Assembly (NCBI GenBank): GCA_015055865.1
Contig: SVHK01000011.1
Location: 1-42,226 of the forward strand
DNA length: 42,226 nt
Reading direction: 5' to 3'
From: Clostridiales bacterium
GTDB lineage: Bacteria; Bacillota; Clostridia; Christensenellales; Borkfalkiaceae
Shown here: in pieces, positions 33,008-41,162 of the stretch
Position numbering within the stretch: the stretch's first letter is position 1
Layout: every line of letters starts with the position of its first letter
Program-made: the position numbers and the translations under genes
Notes under the pieces: generated by a model
Databases searched by the model: none
What the model was told of the DNA's origin: nothing
The model's input: the letters and a program-made list of their open reading frames with translations, nothing else

Positions 33008-33433
33008 TTATTCTTCAACGGTAACGCCCATACTACGAGCCGTACCTGCGATCATGCTCATTGCGCTTTCAAGGGACGTGCAGTTCAAATCGGGCATCTT
33101 CGTCTTTGCGATTTCTTCGACTTGAGCTTTCGTCAACTTACCAACTTTAACGCTGTTGGGTTTTGCGCTTGCCGTTTCAAGACCAAGAGCTTTCTTGATG
33201 AGAACGGGAGCGGGGGGGGTCTTCAAAATGAACGTAAAGGAACGGTCTTGATAAATCGTTACTACTACGGGAATGATAAGACCTGCTTTGTCTGCCGTTT
33301 TAGCGTTGAATTCCTTGGTGAAGCCGGGAAGGTTGATACCGAACGGACCGAGCGTCGAACCGACAGGGGGGGCCGGGGTAGCTTTACCAGCGGGAAGTTG
33401 CAACTTTACGACTGCTGTAATCTTCTTTGCCAT
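33008..33433 (-). CDS. rplK: Ribosomal protein uL11
   Basis: 141 residues. Signature [23 protein letters not shown] at the start (proline-rich thiostrepton-site domain) and the C-terminal RNA-binding domain with GTARSMG at the end. It forms the GTPase centre with L10-L12. The ATG follows AAGGAG. A hairpin resembling an L1 target lies just before it. Confidence 0.98.
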   Translation of the reverse strand: MAKKITAVVKLQLPAGKATPAPPVGSTLGPFGINLPGFTKEFNAKTADKAGLIIPVVVTIYQDRSFTFILKTPPAPVLIKKALGLETASAKPNSVKVGKLTKAQVEEIAKTKMPDLNCTSLESAMSMIAGTARSMGVTVEE

Positions 33434-33448
33434 AAATATTATCTCCTT

Positions 33449-33493
33449 CGTGGTTTTATCGTGACGCCCTCAAAATTTGACGTCTCTCCCACG
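33449..33493 (-). promoter_or_regulatory. Candidate L1-binding leader of rplK-rplA
   Basis: On the minus strand CGTGG...CCACG closes a structure with an inner GACG/CGTC stem and asymmetric loops (GAGA on one side, ACGATAAAA on the other). Position right before rplK and the GTGGGAG element fit an L1 autoregulatory target. A TATAAT with a weak -35 (AGGACA) lies just upstream (about 33505). Confidence 0.45.
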
Positions 33494-33542
33494 TTTTTAA
33501 CTAAATTATATTCGAGTAAATCGAACTTGTCCTAAATAAGAA

Positions 33543-34103
33543 TTATTCTTCCACCGATTCGGTTTCTTCGGGAAGGCTTGCGTTGATTTTTTCGATTTGT
33601 GTATATTCGACTTCAACGTCCGTTTCTCTACCGAACATCGTGGTGGAAATTTTTGCTTTTTGCGCCGTGTTGTTGAGCTCTTTAATCGTACCCAAGAAAC
33701 CTTTTAACGGACCGTCTTCAATAGAAACGGTATCGCCGACTTGGAACATATTTTCCGTAACGGTCGGGGTTTCAAGACGCATTTTGCGGATTTCGTCTTC
33801 TTTCATCGGGATAGGTCTGCCTTGAGGACCGCAAAATCCCGTAACGCCACGCGTATTCGTAACGTAATACCAAATTTGGTTGGTGTAAATCATCTTGATA
33901 AAGACGTAGCAGGGAAGAAGTTTTCTTTCGACTACTTTCTTTTTGCCGTTCTTTTCTTCGATGACTTGCTCCATTGGTATTTTTAAATCGACGATGTAGT
34001 CGCTAAGATTGTTGTTTTCAATCAACTTCTCAAGGCTATCTTTTACCATCGCTTCGTATCCCGAATAGGTGTGCAAGATATACCATTTGGGTTGCTCGTT
34101 CAT
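33543..34103 (-). CDS. nusG: Transcription termination/antitermination factor NusG
   Basis: 186 residues. NGN domain at the start (KWYILHTYSGYEAMVKDSLE), VEERKLLPCYVFIKM-like segment near 75 (here VVERKLLPCYVFIKM), NTRGVTGFCGPQGRP near 105, and the KOW domain (QVGDTVSIEDGPLKGFLG) near 142. It binds RNA polymerase and couples to the ribosome. It follows secE by 15 bases. Confidence 0.97.
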   Translation of the reverse strand: MNEQPKWYILHTYSGYEAMVKDSLEKLIENNNLSDYIVDLKIPMEQVIEEKNGKKKVVERKLLPCYVFIKMIYTNQIWYYVTNTRGVTGFCGPQGRPIPMKEDEIRKMRLETPTVTENMFQVGDTVSIEDGPLKGFLGTIKELNNTAQKAKISTTMFGRETDVEVEYTQIEKINASLPEETESVEE

Positions 34104-34118
34104 TGCGTACCCTCCAGA

Positions 34119-34349
34119 TTAAGTCAGCGAAATCAATTCAAGCAACCACCCTAAGAATGCGTCTACGCCCGTTACGACGAGCAAAAACGCAACGACGATT
34201 ACGAGAACTACGCCCGTCGTCTTTAATACGGTGGTGAATTTCGGCCAAGTGACTCTTTTTAATTCGGAGAAAGTTTCTTTAAACTTTGCTCCGACACGAC
34301 GAAACCAACTAGGTTTGTTGTTTTTAGATTTACTGGTTGCGTTAGCCAT
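34119..34349 (-). CDS. secE: Preprotein translocase subunit SecE
   Basis: 76 residues with one membrane segment near the C-terminus and the amphipathic FKETFSELKRVTWPKF segment typical of SecE. It clamps SecY in the membrane. It sits between rpmG and nusG, the classical order. Confidence 0.96.
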   Translation of the reverse strand: MANATSKSKNNKPSWFRRVGAKFKETFSELKRVTWPKFTTVLKTTGVVLVIVVAFLLVVTGVDAFLGWLLELISLT

Positions 34350-34392
34350 TCTTTACCTCAAAATGACGCGTAGGTTAAATTACGCGTTTAGA

Positions 34393-34557
34393 TTATTTGG
34401 ATTCTTTGTGTTCAGTGTGCTTTTTGCAGAAAGGGCAATATTTGCTCATAACGAGTCTATCAGGATCGTTCTTCTTGTTCTTCATAGAATCGTAGTTTCT
34501 GCGTTTACATTCGGTGCATTCAAAAGTGATTTTAGCTCTTGCCGTCTTGGTTGCCAT
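34393..34557 (-). CDS. rpmG: Ribosomal protein bL33, zinc-ribbon form
   Basis: 54 residues from the ATG at 34557; the longer in-frame start lacks a ribosome site. CTEC and CPFC pairs make this the zinc-binding form of L33; the [20 protein letters not shown] core is typical. It has its own promoter upstream and leads the secE-nusG operon. Confidence 0.96.
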   Translation of the reverse strand: MATKTARAKITFECTECKRRNYDSMKNKKNDPDRLVMSKYCPFCKKHTEHKESK

Positions 34558-34606
34558 AATCAAAACTCCATACAAAAAAATTACACCCCGTTAGGTGCGT
34601 ATAAAG

Positions 34607-34635
34607 AGTTTACCATATTTAAGAACTCTTGTCAA
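34607..34635 (-). promoter_or_regulatory. Promoter of rpmG-secE-nusG
   Basis: Minus strand: TTGACA (34635-34630), 17-bp spacer, TAAACT (34612-34607). A weak hairpin CACC/GGTG followed by seven T (about 34575-34596) lies in the leader and could attenuate. Confidence 0.85.
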
Positions 34636-35007
34636 TCTTTTTTTTGTGAAAAATAACATATTTTTTCTTTTTTTGTAAATTTTTTTTTACCTTTTCTATT
34701 TATTTTTATATATTTGTACGCGTGCGCGCTCGCATATACGCGCGTAAATATTTGTAGGTTTTATTATTTTACTCAAAGAACAAAGTAAGAACAAAGTGAA
34801 AATTATTCTAAATCCAAACTTCCTTTAACGTAAAAAATAATTTTTCAACGATTAGAACGGCGTATTTTTTATAAAATTCAACTCGTACCTGCCTTACTTG
34901 TTTTTATTTAGACGCGTACACGTACGGGTTGTTTAAACTCCGTTTTAAAAGGAATATAGTAAACGAAGAACGCATATAATAAGCAAAAACTTAACAAGGA
35001 TTTTGAG
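34636..35007. other. Gene-free AT-rich spacer between divergent operons
   Basis: No reading frame of interest. It contains a poly-T/poly-A stretch (34638-34710), a GC-rich alternating hairpin at 34717-34746 related to the one before yicC, and a sigma-E-like promoter at its right end. Confidence 0.7.
34952..34980 (+). promoter_or_regulatory. Sigma-E-like sporulation promoter for yqfC-yqfD
   Basis: GAATATA (34952-34958), a 14-bp spacer and CATATAAT (34973-34980). Compared with the sigma-E consensus (GHATATT, 14 bp, CATACAHT) there is one mismatch in each element. No sigma-A -35 fits the same -10. Confidence 0.65.
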
Positions 35008-35286
35008 ATGCGGTTATATGAAGAAATATACGAAGAATACGCGCAGTCGCGGTGCTCCTTTATACCGTTTTCGGGTGGTTATTTTCAGGGCGTAAAAAAT
35101 ATTCGCTCTTTAAGCGATAGAGAAATTTTGCTTGTTTTAAAAAAAGAGCAAATCAAGGTCGTCGGGGAAGGGTTGCAAATAGCCAAGTATTGCGACGGCG
35201 ATATGCAAATTTCAGGCCGAATTTTCGGGGTGGAAGCGGTAATTGAACAAAAGGAGAGCGGTAAAAATGGAGAAGTGGCTCGTTGA
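35008..35286 (+). CDS. yqfC: Sporulation protein YqfC
   Basis: 92 residues of the YabP/YqfC family: a short beta-rich fold with the ISGRIFGVEAVIEQKE end and a VKNIRSLSDREILLVLKKEQIKVVGEGLQI core (abbreviated here: LSDREILLVL, KVVGEGLQI). YqfC is a mother-cell sporulation protein made under sigma-E. It overlaps yqfD by 20 bases. Confidence 0.88.
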   Translation: MRLYEEIYEEYAQSRCSFIPFSGGYFQGVKNIRSLSDREILLVLKKEQIKVVGEGLQIAKYCDGDMQISGRIFGVEAVIEQKESGKNGEVAR

Positions 35287-36151
35287 AGGGTTAATGCCCG
35301 AAAGAGCGATAGATAGACTGCAAAAAGGGGGAATTTGCGTTTTTTCGGTAAAAAAAATCGAAAAAAAGCAAATACTTTTTTGTATAAACAAAAAAGACCT
35401 TGAAAAAGCCTTTGCAATTTATCCAAATATGTGCTATAATAGTAGTTGTGGAAGTGTATATTCTTTCACGCGCGTAGGCGCGTTAGACGCTCGCGCGCGA
35501 AAAATCGCGATGCAAAGGCTAATAGCCGTGTGTTTGGGCGTTTGTTGTTTTTTCCTTTTAGTCGGCGGGTTTTCGCCTTTCGTTTTACGTATTAAGACGG
35601 TCGGCGCGGACGTTTATAAACGAGAAACGCTGGAGATTCTGAAAGAGAACGGGATAACTCTTTATTCGCCTTATCCAAGCGGTAAGGAAAACGCCGTTTG
35701 TTCGAAAATTTTGGCGCTTGACGGCGTGGAGTTTTGTTCGTTGCAAAAGCGTGGCAATACCGTAATCGTAGAGATTAGAACGAACGTATTTTCGTCTGCT
35801 CGGCAAAGCGAAGGGGATTTGATTTCCCCCTGCGACGGCGTGGTGGAAAGCGCGGTAACGCTCGGTGGGACGTTGCTTAAAAAGTCGGGAGAAAAAGTAT
35901 TGGTCGGCGAGAAGTTGGTCGGGGCGTATTTCGTAAACGGCGAGGGCGAAAACGGGAGCGTAACGAAAACGGCTGTGGTGGCGAAAGTTAAATTGGTTTG
36001 CGAAAAAACTTTCGAAAGGGAAAGTATCCAAGACGGAGTCGCCGAAGCGAGATTGTACGTGGAAAGCTTAGGCGGTACGATAATAGAAATCGTTACGGAC
36101 GGGACGAGCGCGACGGCGCGGTATTCGGTAACGGTAAAAAAGAATATGTGA
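35267..36151 (+). CDS. yqfD: Sporulation protein YqfD (stage IV)
   Basis: 294 residues from the ATG at 35267, which has AAGGAGAG nine bases upstream. The protein has one hydrophobic segment near residue 85-105 and a large extracellular or intermembrane domain (GDLISPCDGVVESAVTLGGT region) typical of YqfD, which works with YqfC in forespore engulfment-stage development. The YqfC-YqfD pair and the PhoH-PgpH-YbeY-Era series behind it follow the usual Firmicutes order. Confidence 0.9.
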   Translation: MEKWLVEGLMPERAIDRLQKGGICVFSVKKIEKKQILFCINKKDLEKAFAIYPNMCYNSSCGSVYSFTRVGALDARARKIAMQRLIAVCLGVCCFFLLVGGFSPFVLRIKTVGADVYKRETLEILKENGITLYSPYPSGKENAVCSKILALDGVEFCSLQKRGNTVIVEIRTNVFSSARQSEGDLISPCDGVVESAVTLGGTLLKKSGEKVLVGEKLVGAYFVNGEGENGSVTKTAVVAKVKLVCEKTFERESIQDGVAEARLYVESLGGTIIEIVTDGTSATARYSVTVKKNM

Positions 36152-36184
36152 ACGGACCGCAAAAGCGGTCGAAAAGGAGAAAAT

Positions 36185-37204
36185 TTGGCTCGAATAAAAC
36201 AAACGGTTGACGTAAAATCCGTGGACAAGCTTGCAAGAATTTTAGGCTCGTTCGACGAGAATTTGAATTTTTTGTCGAGAGAACTTTCGCTCGTCGCTTA
36301 CGTTGACGGCGTAAAAATTATTTTAGACGGGGAAGAAAAAAACGTTATGCTCGGCGCGAACGTACTTGACGCGCTTGCAAAGGCGGTCGAAAACGAACCC
36401 GTTGACGAGAGTAAACTTGCGTACTGCATCGAACTTGCAAAAGAAGGTCGAATTGACGAAATTCGTTCTTTGCAAGGGGGCGCGGTTGCCGTTACGGCGA
36501 AAGGGAAACAGATTAAATGCAAGACGGTAGGTCAACAGAGCTACGTGGACGCGATTAAGAAAAACACCGTCGTGTTTGGCGTAGGCCCAGCAGGTACGGG
36601 AAAAACGTATTTGGCGGTATGTTTAGCGGTGTCAGCGTTTAAAAGTAAACAAGCAGAGAAGATTATTCTTACCCGTCCCGCCGTAGAGGCTGGGGAGAAG
36701 TTAGGGTTTTTACCTGGGGATTTGCAGGAAAAGGTTGACCCGTATCTTCGGCCGTTGTACGACGCCTTACAAGAAATGCTTGGAGTGGAAACGTACGAAC
36801 GGTTGATGGAACGGGGTTATATAGAAGTTGCGCCACTTGCGTATATGCGCGGTAGAACGTTATCCAATGCGTTTATCATACTCGACGAAGCGCAAAATAC
36901 GACCAAGGAGCAAATGAAAATGTTCTTGACGCGTATGGGCGAAGGGAGCAAAATGGTCGTTACGGGCGACGTAACGCAAATGGACTTGCCTGACGGAAAA
37001 GAGAGCGGACTCGTGCACGCGACTAAGATTTTGGACGGCGTGGAAGGGGTATCCGTTTGTCGTTTAACCGCGAAAGACGTCGTTCGGCATCCGCTCGTAA
37101 TGCGAATTATCAAAGCCTACGAGACGGACGAAGAAACTAAGAGTAATCAAAAGGAAAATAACCAAAGAAACCGCGCGAAACCGCGGAAGGAGAGCGTAGA
37201 ATGA
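36185..37204 (+). CDS. PhoH-family ATPase
   Basis: 339 residues. Start TTG at 36185 with AAAAGGAGA upstream; no better ATG lies nearby. Walker A GPAGTGKTY near residue 134, Walker B/DEAQNT near 234, and TGDVTQMDLP near 262 are PhoH hallmarks. An N-terminal KH-like region precedes them. PhoH-like proteins are RNA-linked ATPases of unsettled function, often beside YbeY. The stop overlaps the pgpH start by four bases. Confidence 0.92.
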   Translation: MARIKQTVDVKSVDKLARILGSFDENLNFLSRELSLVAYVDGVKIILDGEEKNVMLGANVLDALAKAVENEPVDESKLAYCIELAKEGRIDEIRSLQGGAVAVTAKGKQIKCKTVGQQSYVDAIKKNTVVFGVGPAGTGKTYLAVCLAVSAFKSKQAEKIILTRPAVEAGEKLGFLPGDLQEKVDPYLRPLYDALQEMLGVETYERLMERGYIEVAPLAYMRGRTLSNAFIILDEAQNTTKEQMKMFLTRMGEGSKMVVTGDVTQMDLPDGKESGLVHATKILDGVEGVSVCRLTAKDVVRHPLVMRIIKAYETDEETKSNQKENNQRNRAKPRKESVE

Positions 37205-38712
37205 ATACGAAAAGGGAAGATTACGAATTAACTAAAAACGAAATGCTAAAAAGCGCGTTGATTTTCTTCTTGCACGCGATTATCGAGCTTGCAATCGTTG
37301 CGGTTTTGTTATTCGGGGATAAACTGGGTACGATAGGCGAAACGGTTAAAAGCAACGCGGCGAACTACGTGTATATGGTCTTTTGCTTGATGTTGCTCGT
37401 AGGGATTTTGTATTTCTATTTTCTGTTCGAAAACAGGAACGTATTGGCGTCGGGGAAAAGCATTACGATGATATTTACCGCGTTGGACGTGTACTTGATT
37501 TTGGCAGTATTAATAGGTTCGAAATTTCACGTGTACGCTCGACCTACCGCGATGGTTGCGCTCTTAATCTTCGCGCTCCTTGGGCGCCGAGAAGCGATTT
37601 TTATGAACGTCATTTGCGCGTTGACAACCTTTATTATCGACAATTTCTCCACGGCGGAAGTAGTGGCGAATAACATTTATTCGTCTATGTTTATTTCTTT
37701 CTCGGCAGGAATGATTGCCATTTTCTTTTTCGACAAAGCGCGAACGAGATTTCAAGTCGTCAAAATAGGTATCGCGATTGTATTGCCCGTATCCATTATT
37801 ATTTTCTTGCTTGAAATTTCCGCGTTAATCAACGCAAGCGCGGGAAATTTGAGCGAGATTTCCGATTTCTCGAACGTTTGGGAGAGTATGGGGTTCGGTT
37901 TGTTCGGGGGTGTTGGCTCGGTCGTTTTATTCCTTGCCGTATTGCCCGTATTCGAAACGGTGTTTAATTGTCTTACCGCGTTCAGAGTCCGCGAATTGAC
38001 GGGGCACGACGCAAAACTTTTGAAAAAACTCCAAACGGAGGCGAGAGGTACTTATAACCATTCCAACACGGTTGCGCAACTTGCCGAAGCCTGCGCGGCG
38101 GCGCTTGGCGAAGACGTCGATTACGCGAGAGCGGCGGCGCTTTATCACGACGTAGGAAAACTTCGTCAGCCCGAATATTTCACGGAAAATCAATGGGGCG
38201 CGAACGCGCACGACGAATTGACCCCCGAGCTTTCGGCGGATATCGTACGTTCGCACGCGCAAGACGGGTACGATTATATCTTAACGCATAGACTTCCGCA
38301 GTTTTTAGCAGACGTAGCGTTGCAACATCACGGTACGTTGCCCATTCGGTATTTCTACGCCAAAGCGTTGAAAATGACGGACGGGAATTTAAATATAGAA
38401 GACTTTTCTTATCTTGGACCGAAACCGCAAACGAAAATCGCGGCGATTATTATGATAGCGGACGCGTCGGAGGCGGCGGTACGCGCGTTGACGGACCGTA
38501 CCCCTAAGTCGGTGGAAAAAGCGGTTCGCGATATTATCGAAGAAAGAATGGATTTAGAACAATTCTCCGATTGCGATATTACGATGTCCGATTTGACGAA
38601 AATCCGTATGACGATAGTTAGCGTATTGACGGGTGTTTATCATCACCGCGTCGATTATCCCAAGCTTAAATATCATCAAGAGGGAAACAAAACGGTAGGA
38701 GAAAATGAATGA
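37201..38712 (+). CDS. HD-domain phosphodiesterase, PgpH-like, short form
   Basis: 503 residues. The C-terminal HD domain (HDVGKLRQPEYF near 319, EARGTYNHSN near 280) and the seven-helix membrane region before it match PgpH/YqfF, which hydrolyses cyclic di-AMP. Family members are usually about 700 residues because a large extracellular 7TMR-HDED domain follows the first helix. Here helix 1 (about 15-39) is followed after about 20 residues by the next helix, so this domain is absent. Cluster position supports the assignment. Confidence 0.85.
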   Translation: MNTKREDYELTKNEMLKSALIFFLHAIIELAIVAVLLFGDKLGTIGETVKSNAANYVYMVFCLMLLVGILYFYFLFENRNVLASGKSITMIFTALDVYLILAVLIGSKFHVYARPTAMVALLIFALLGRREAIFMNVICALTTFIIDNFSTAEVVANNIYSSMFISFSAGMIAIFFFDKARTRFQVVKIGIAIVLPVSIIIFLLEISALINASAGNLSEISDFSNVWESMGFGLFGGVGSVVLFLAVLPVFETVFNCLTAFRVRELTGHDAKLLKKLQTEARGTYNHSNTVAQLAEACAAALGEDVDYARAAALYHDVGKLRQPEYFTENQWGANAHDELTPELSADIVRSHAQDGYDYILTHRLPQFLADVALQHHGTLPIRYFYAKALKMTDGNLNIEDFSYLGPKPQTKIAAIIMIADASEAAVRALTDRTPKSVEKAVRDIIEERMDLEQFSDCDITMSDLTKIRMTIVSVLTGVYHHRVDYPKLKYHQEGNKTVGENE

Positions 38713-39197
38713 GAAAGAACTTCGTAATTTATTCGGATGGTGACGAATTTTCAAGCGAAAACGTTAAAAATCTTGAAAAGGCTTTAGACGGGTTCGTTTC
38801 GTCGAACGTGAAATTGGCGGTGGAAATCGTGTTCGTAGACGGAGATGAAATTCGTCGGTTGAATAACGATAATCGCGGTATCGACCGCGTAACGGACGTT
38901 TTGAGCTTTCCCGCTTTGGACGAAATTAAGGGCTTGCCCCTTAAAAAACAAGATTTTCCTTGCGATATAGACGAAAACGGAAACTTGTTTATCGGCTCTA
39001 TCGTCGTATGTTGCGAACGCGCGAAAGAGCAGGCGCAAGAGTACGGACATTCTTATAACCGTGAATTGCATTATTTGTTGGTGCATGGGGTTATGCATTG
39101 TTTGGGTTACGACCACGAAACGGACGATGAAAAAGCCGAAATGCGCGAAAAGGAAGAACTTGTGCTCAATAAAATGGGGATTACCCGAGAAGATTAA
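38709..39197 (+). CDS. ybeY: Endoribonuclease YbeY
   Basis: 162 residues. The three-histidine zinc motif VHGVMHCLGYDHETDDE near 125 identifies YbeY, a ribonuclease in 16S rRNA maturation and ribosome quality control. Start overlaps the pgpH stop by four bases. DgkA and cdd genes that often lie between ybeY and era are absent: era follows after 24 bases. Confidence 0.95.
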   Translation: MRKNFVIYSDGDEFSSENVKNLEKALDGFVSSNVKLAVEIVFVDGDEIRRLNNDNRGIDRVTDVLSFPALDEIKGLPLKKQDFPCDIDENGNLFIGSIVVCCERAKEQAQEYGHSYNRELHYLLVHGVMHCLGYDHETDDEKAEMREKEELVLNKMGITRED

Positions 39198-39221
39198 AAT
39201 AAAGGAAAAAAGAAAAGAGAA

Positions 39222-40112
39222 ATGAGAAGTGGATATATTGCTGTAATCGGTAGGGCGAACGCGGGAAAAAGTACGTTGATTAACGTGTTGGTCGGGGAGA
39301 AAGTTTCCATCGTTTCTCCCAAACCGCAAACGACGCGAGATAGGATATTGGGGGTATTGACGGAGGACGATTATCAGCTCGTTTTCGTAGATACGCCCGG
39401 TATTTATAAGGCGCGCAACGCGCTTACCGATATGATGATGAGAACGACTGAACAAAGCGCGAAAGAAGTCGATTTCATTTTGTACGTATTGGACGGACAC
39501 GAGGGGGTTAAGGACGAAGAGTTCGAACTCATCGAAAAGTATAAGGCGCTCGGAATCCCTATGGCGATTGCCTATACGAAAATCGATATTATGCCCAAAG
39601 AAAATATTCCCTTGGATATGGCGAAATTCGCCGATTCCGGATTGGATTTGGACGTGTTCCCTATTTCTGCAAGAAAGGGCAAGAATATCCGCGCATTGAA
39701 AGAGTTTCTCGTTTCTAAAATGCCCGAAGGCGAGAAGATGTTTGAAGAAGAAATCGTATCCGATAAAAGCGAACGGTTTATGATTTCCGAGATTATGCGT
39801 GAAAAAATCCTTTTAAAATTCGAAAAGGAAATTCCGCACGGTATCGCGATTGTCATCAATATTTTCCGCTTGGGTGAAAACGGCGTGTACGAAATTAATC
39901 TTGATATCGTTTGCGAACGCCAAAACCATAAGGCGATATTAATCGGTAAGCAAGGTAAAGCGATTAAGGAAGTCTCGTCTTTCGCTCGGCAAGATATGGA
40001 AAAATTCTTGGGGGCGAAAGTGTTCTTAACGACTTACGTTAAAGTCAAAGAAGATTGGCGCGACAAACCCGGTCTTATCCGTGAATACGGTTACGAGGAA
40101 TTCAAAGACTAA
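39222..40112 (+). CDS. era: GTPase Era
   Basis: 296 residues. G motifs: GRANAGKST near 11 (the usual form is GRPNVGKST), DTPG near 58, TKID near 120. The C-terminal KH domain includes LIGKQGKAIK near 240. Era binds the 3' end of 16S rRNA and guides 30S assembly, fitting the adjacent YbeY. Confidence 0.96.
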   Translation: MRSGYIAVIGRANAGKSTLINVLVGEKVSIVSPKPQTTRDRILGVLTEDDYQLVFVDTPGIYKARNALTDMMMRTTEQSAKEVDFILYVLDGHEGVKDEEFELIEKYKALGIPMAIAYTKIDIMPKENIPLDMAKFADSGLDLDVFPISARKGKNIRALKEFLVSKMPEGEKMFEEEIVSDKSERFMISEIMREKILLKFEKEIPHGIAIVINIFRLGENGVYEINLDIVCERQNHKAILIGKQGKAIKEVSSFARQDMEKFLGAKVFLTTYVKVKEDWRDKPGLIREYGYEEFKD

Positions 40113-40209
40113 GGGGGTATGTACGCTTTTACAGGCGTTTCGTTGCGTATAAAATTTTAAAATTTTCGCAAAATAAGAAAGAGCTTTTATGCGATAAGGA
40201 GAAAGTTTT

Positions 40210-40326
40210 ATGCGTGACCAAAAACCGAAAAACAAGACGGCGGAACTTGCTTGGGGTATGTTTGAAAAGACGGGCGACGTCGGATATTATATGCTCTATT
40301 GCGAGCTTTCAAGAAAAAGAGATTAA
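40210..40326 (+). CDS. YqzL-like small protein
   Basis: A 38-residue reading frame with AAGGAG before ATG 40210. The core AWGMFEKTGDVGYYMLYCEL matches the short YqzL family found between era and recO in Bacillus (helix with a Trp and FxxTGxxxxYLLYKEL pattern). Function unknown; the conserved position supports that it is real. Confidence 0.8.
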   Translation: MRDQKPKNKTAELAWGMFEKTGDVGYYMLYCELSRKRD

Positions 40327-40355
40327 CTTATTTTAGGGCTACGAAAGGAAAAGTT

Positions 40356-41075
40356 ATGGAGTTTAAGACGGACGCGATTGTATTAAAATCGGTTGATTAC
40401 AAAGAAAACGATAAACTGCTCACGCTTTTTACTCCGACGAGGGGAAAAGTGACGGCGGGGATTAAAGGGGTTAGAAAACCTAAAGCCAAACTTAATTTCG
40501 CTTCGCAACCCTTTTGTTTTGCCGAATACGTTTTAGCGGAAAAGAACGAGCGTTACACCGTAACTTCGGCGTATCTTTACGACGGTTTTTTTGCGCTTCG
40601 TACGGATATTACTCGCTATTATGCCGCTTGCGCGGTTTTGGAAATTTGTAACGCGCTTTTGATGGAAGAAGAGCGTTGCGACGGTATGTTTATTGCCTGC
40701 GTAGAGTGTTTAAAATCGCTTTCGTTGAGCGACGACGATAGCGCGGAGTGTTTGCTTACTTTCGCTTTGCGCGCCCTTCGTGAAAGCGGTTATCCCGTCG
40801 ATTTGGACGGTTGCGGTGTTTGTGGCGCGGAAATCGCGGATACGCCGTATTTTGATTTTGAGTTCGGCTTTTTTACTTGTAAAAATTGCGCGCAAGGGGA
40901 AAGAGCGAGCCAATCAAATTACGAATTACTTAAAAAATGTGAAGGCTTAACTTACGAAGAAAATAAGACGGAAGGCGGTCATAAACGCGCCCTGCGTCTT
41001 ATTAAGGCGTATTTAACGCAAAAGACGGAAGAAGAATACCCCTGTTTTGGGGAGTTTTTGCGTCTTTACGAATAA
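40356..41075 (+). CDS. recO: DNA repair protein RecO
   Basis: 239 residues from ATG 40356 with AAAGGAAA upstream; a longer frame from 40299 overlaps yqzL and is not supported. N-terminal OB fold (TDAIVLKSVDYKENDKLLTLFTP and TAGIKGVRK), then helices, and a zinc knuckle CGVC near 152 and CKNC near 172. It loads RecA on gapped DNA with RecR. Last gene of the era group. Confidence 0.95.
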   Translation: MEFKTDAIVLKSVDYKENDKLLTLFTPTRGKVTAGIKGVRKPKAKLNFASQPFCFAEYVLAEKNERYTVTSAYLYDGFFALRTDITRYYAACAVLEICNALLMEEERCDGMFIACVECLKSLSLSDDDSAECLLTFALRALRESGYPVDLDGCGVCGAEIADTPYFDFEFGFFTCKNCAQGERASQSNYELLKKCEGLTYEENKTEGGHKRALRLIKAYLTQKTEEEYPCFGEFLRLYE

Positions 41076-41162
41076 CTCGTTGCTTTTAGGGGTGTAACGA
41101 ACGGGGGATAAAATAATCAAAAAGGAAATATAGCGGAAGTCCCCACCGTGAAAGGTACTTAT

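Noticed and set aside
32055-33535. Long plus-strand frames opposite rplA, rplJ leader and rplK (up to 296 codons)
   Set aside because: Composition is Phe/Cys/Arg-rich and meaningless; the opposite strand encodes clear ribosomal proteins and leaders.
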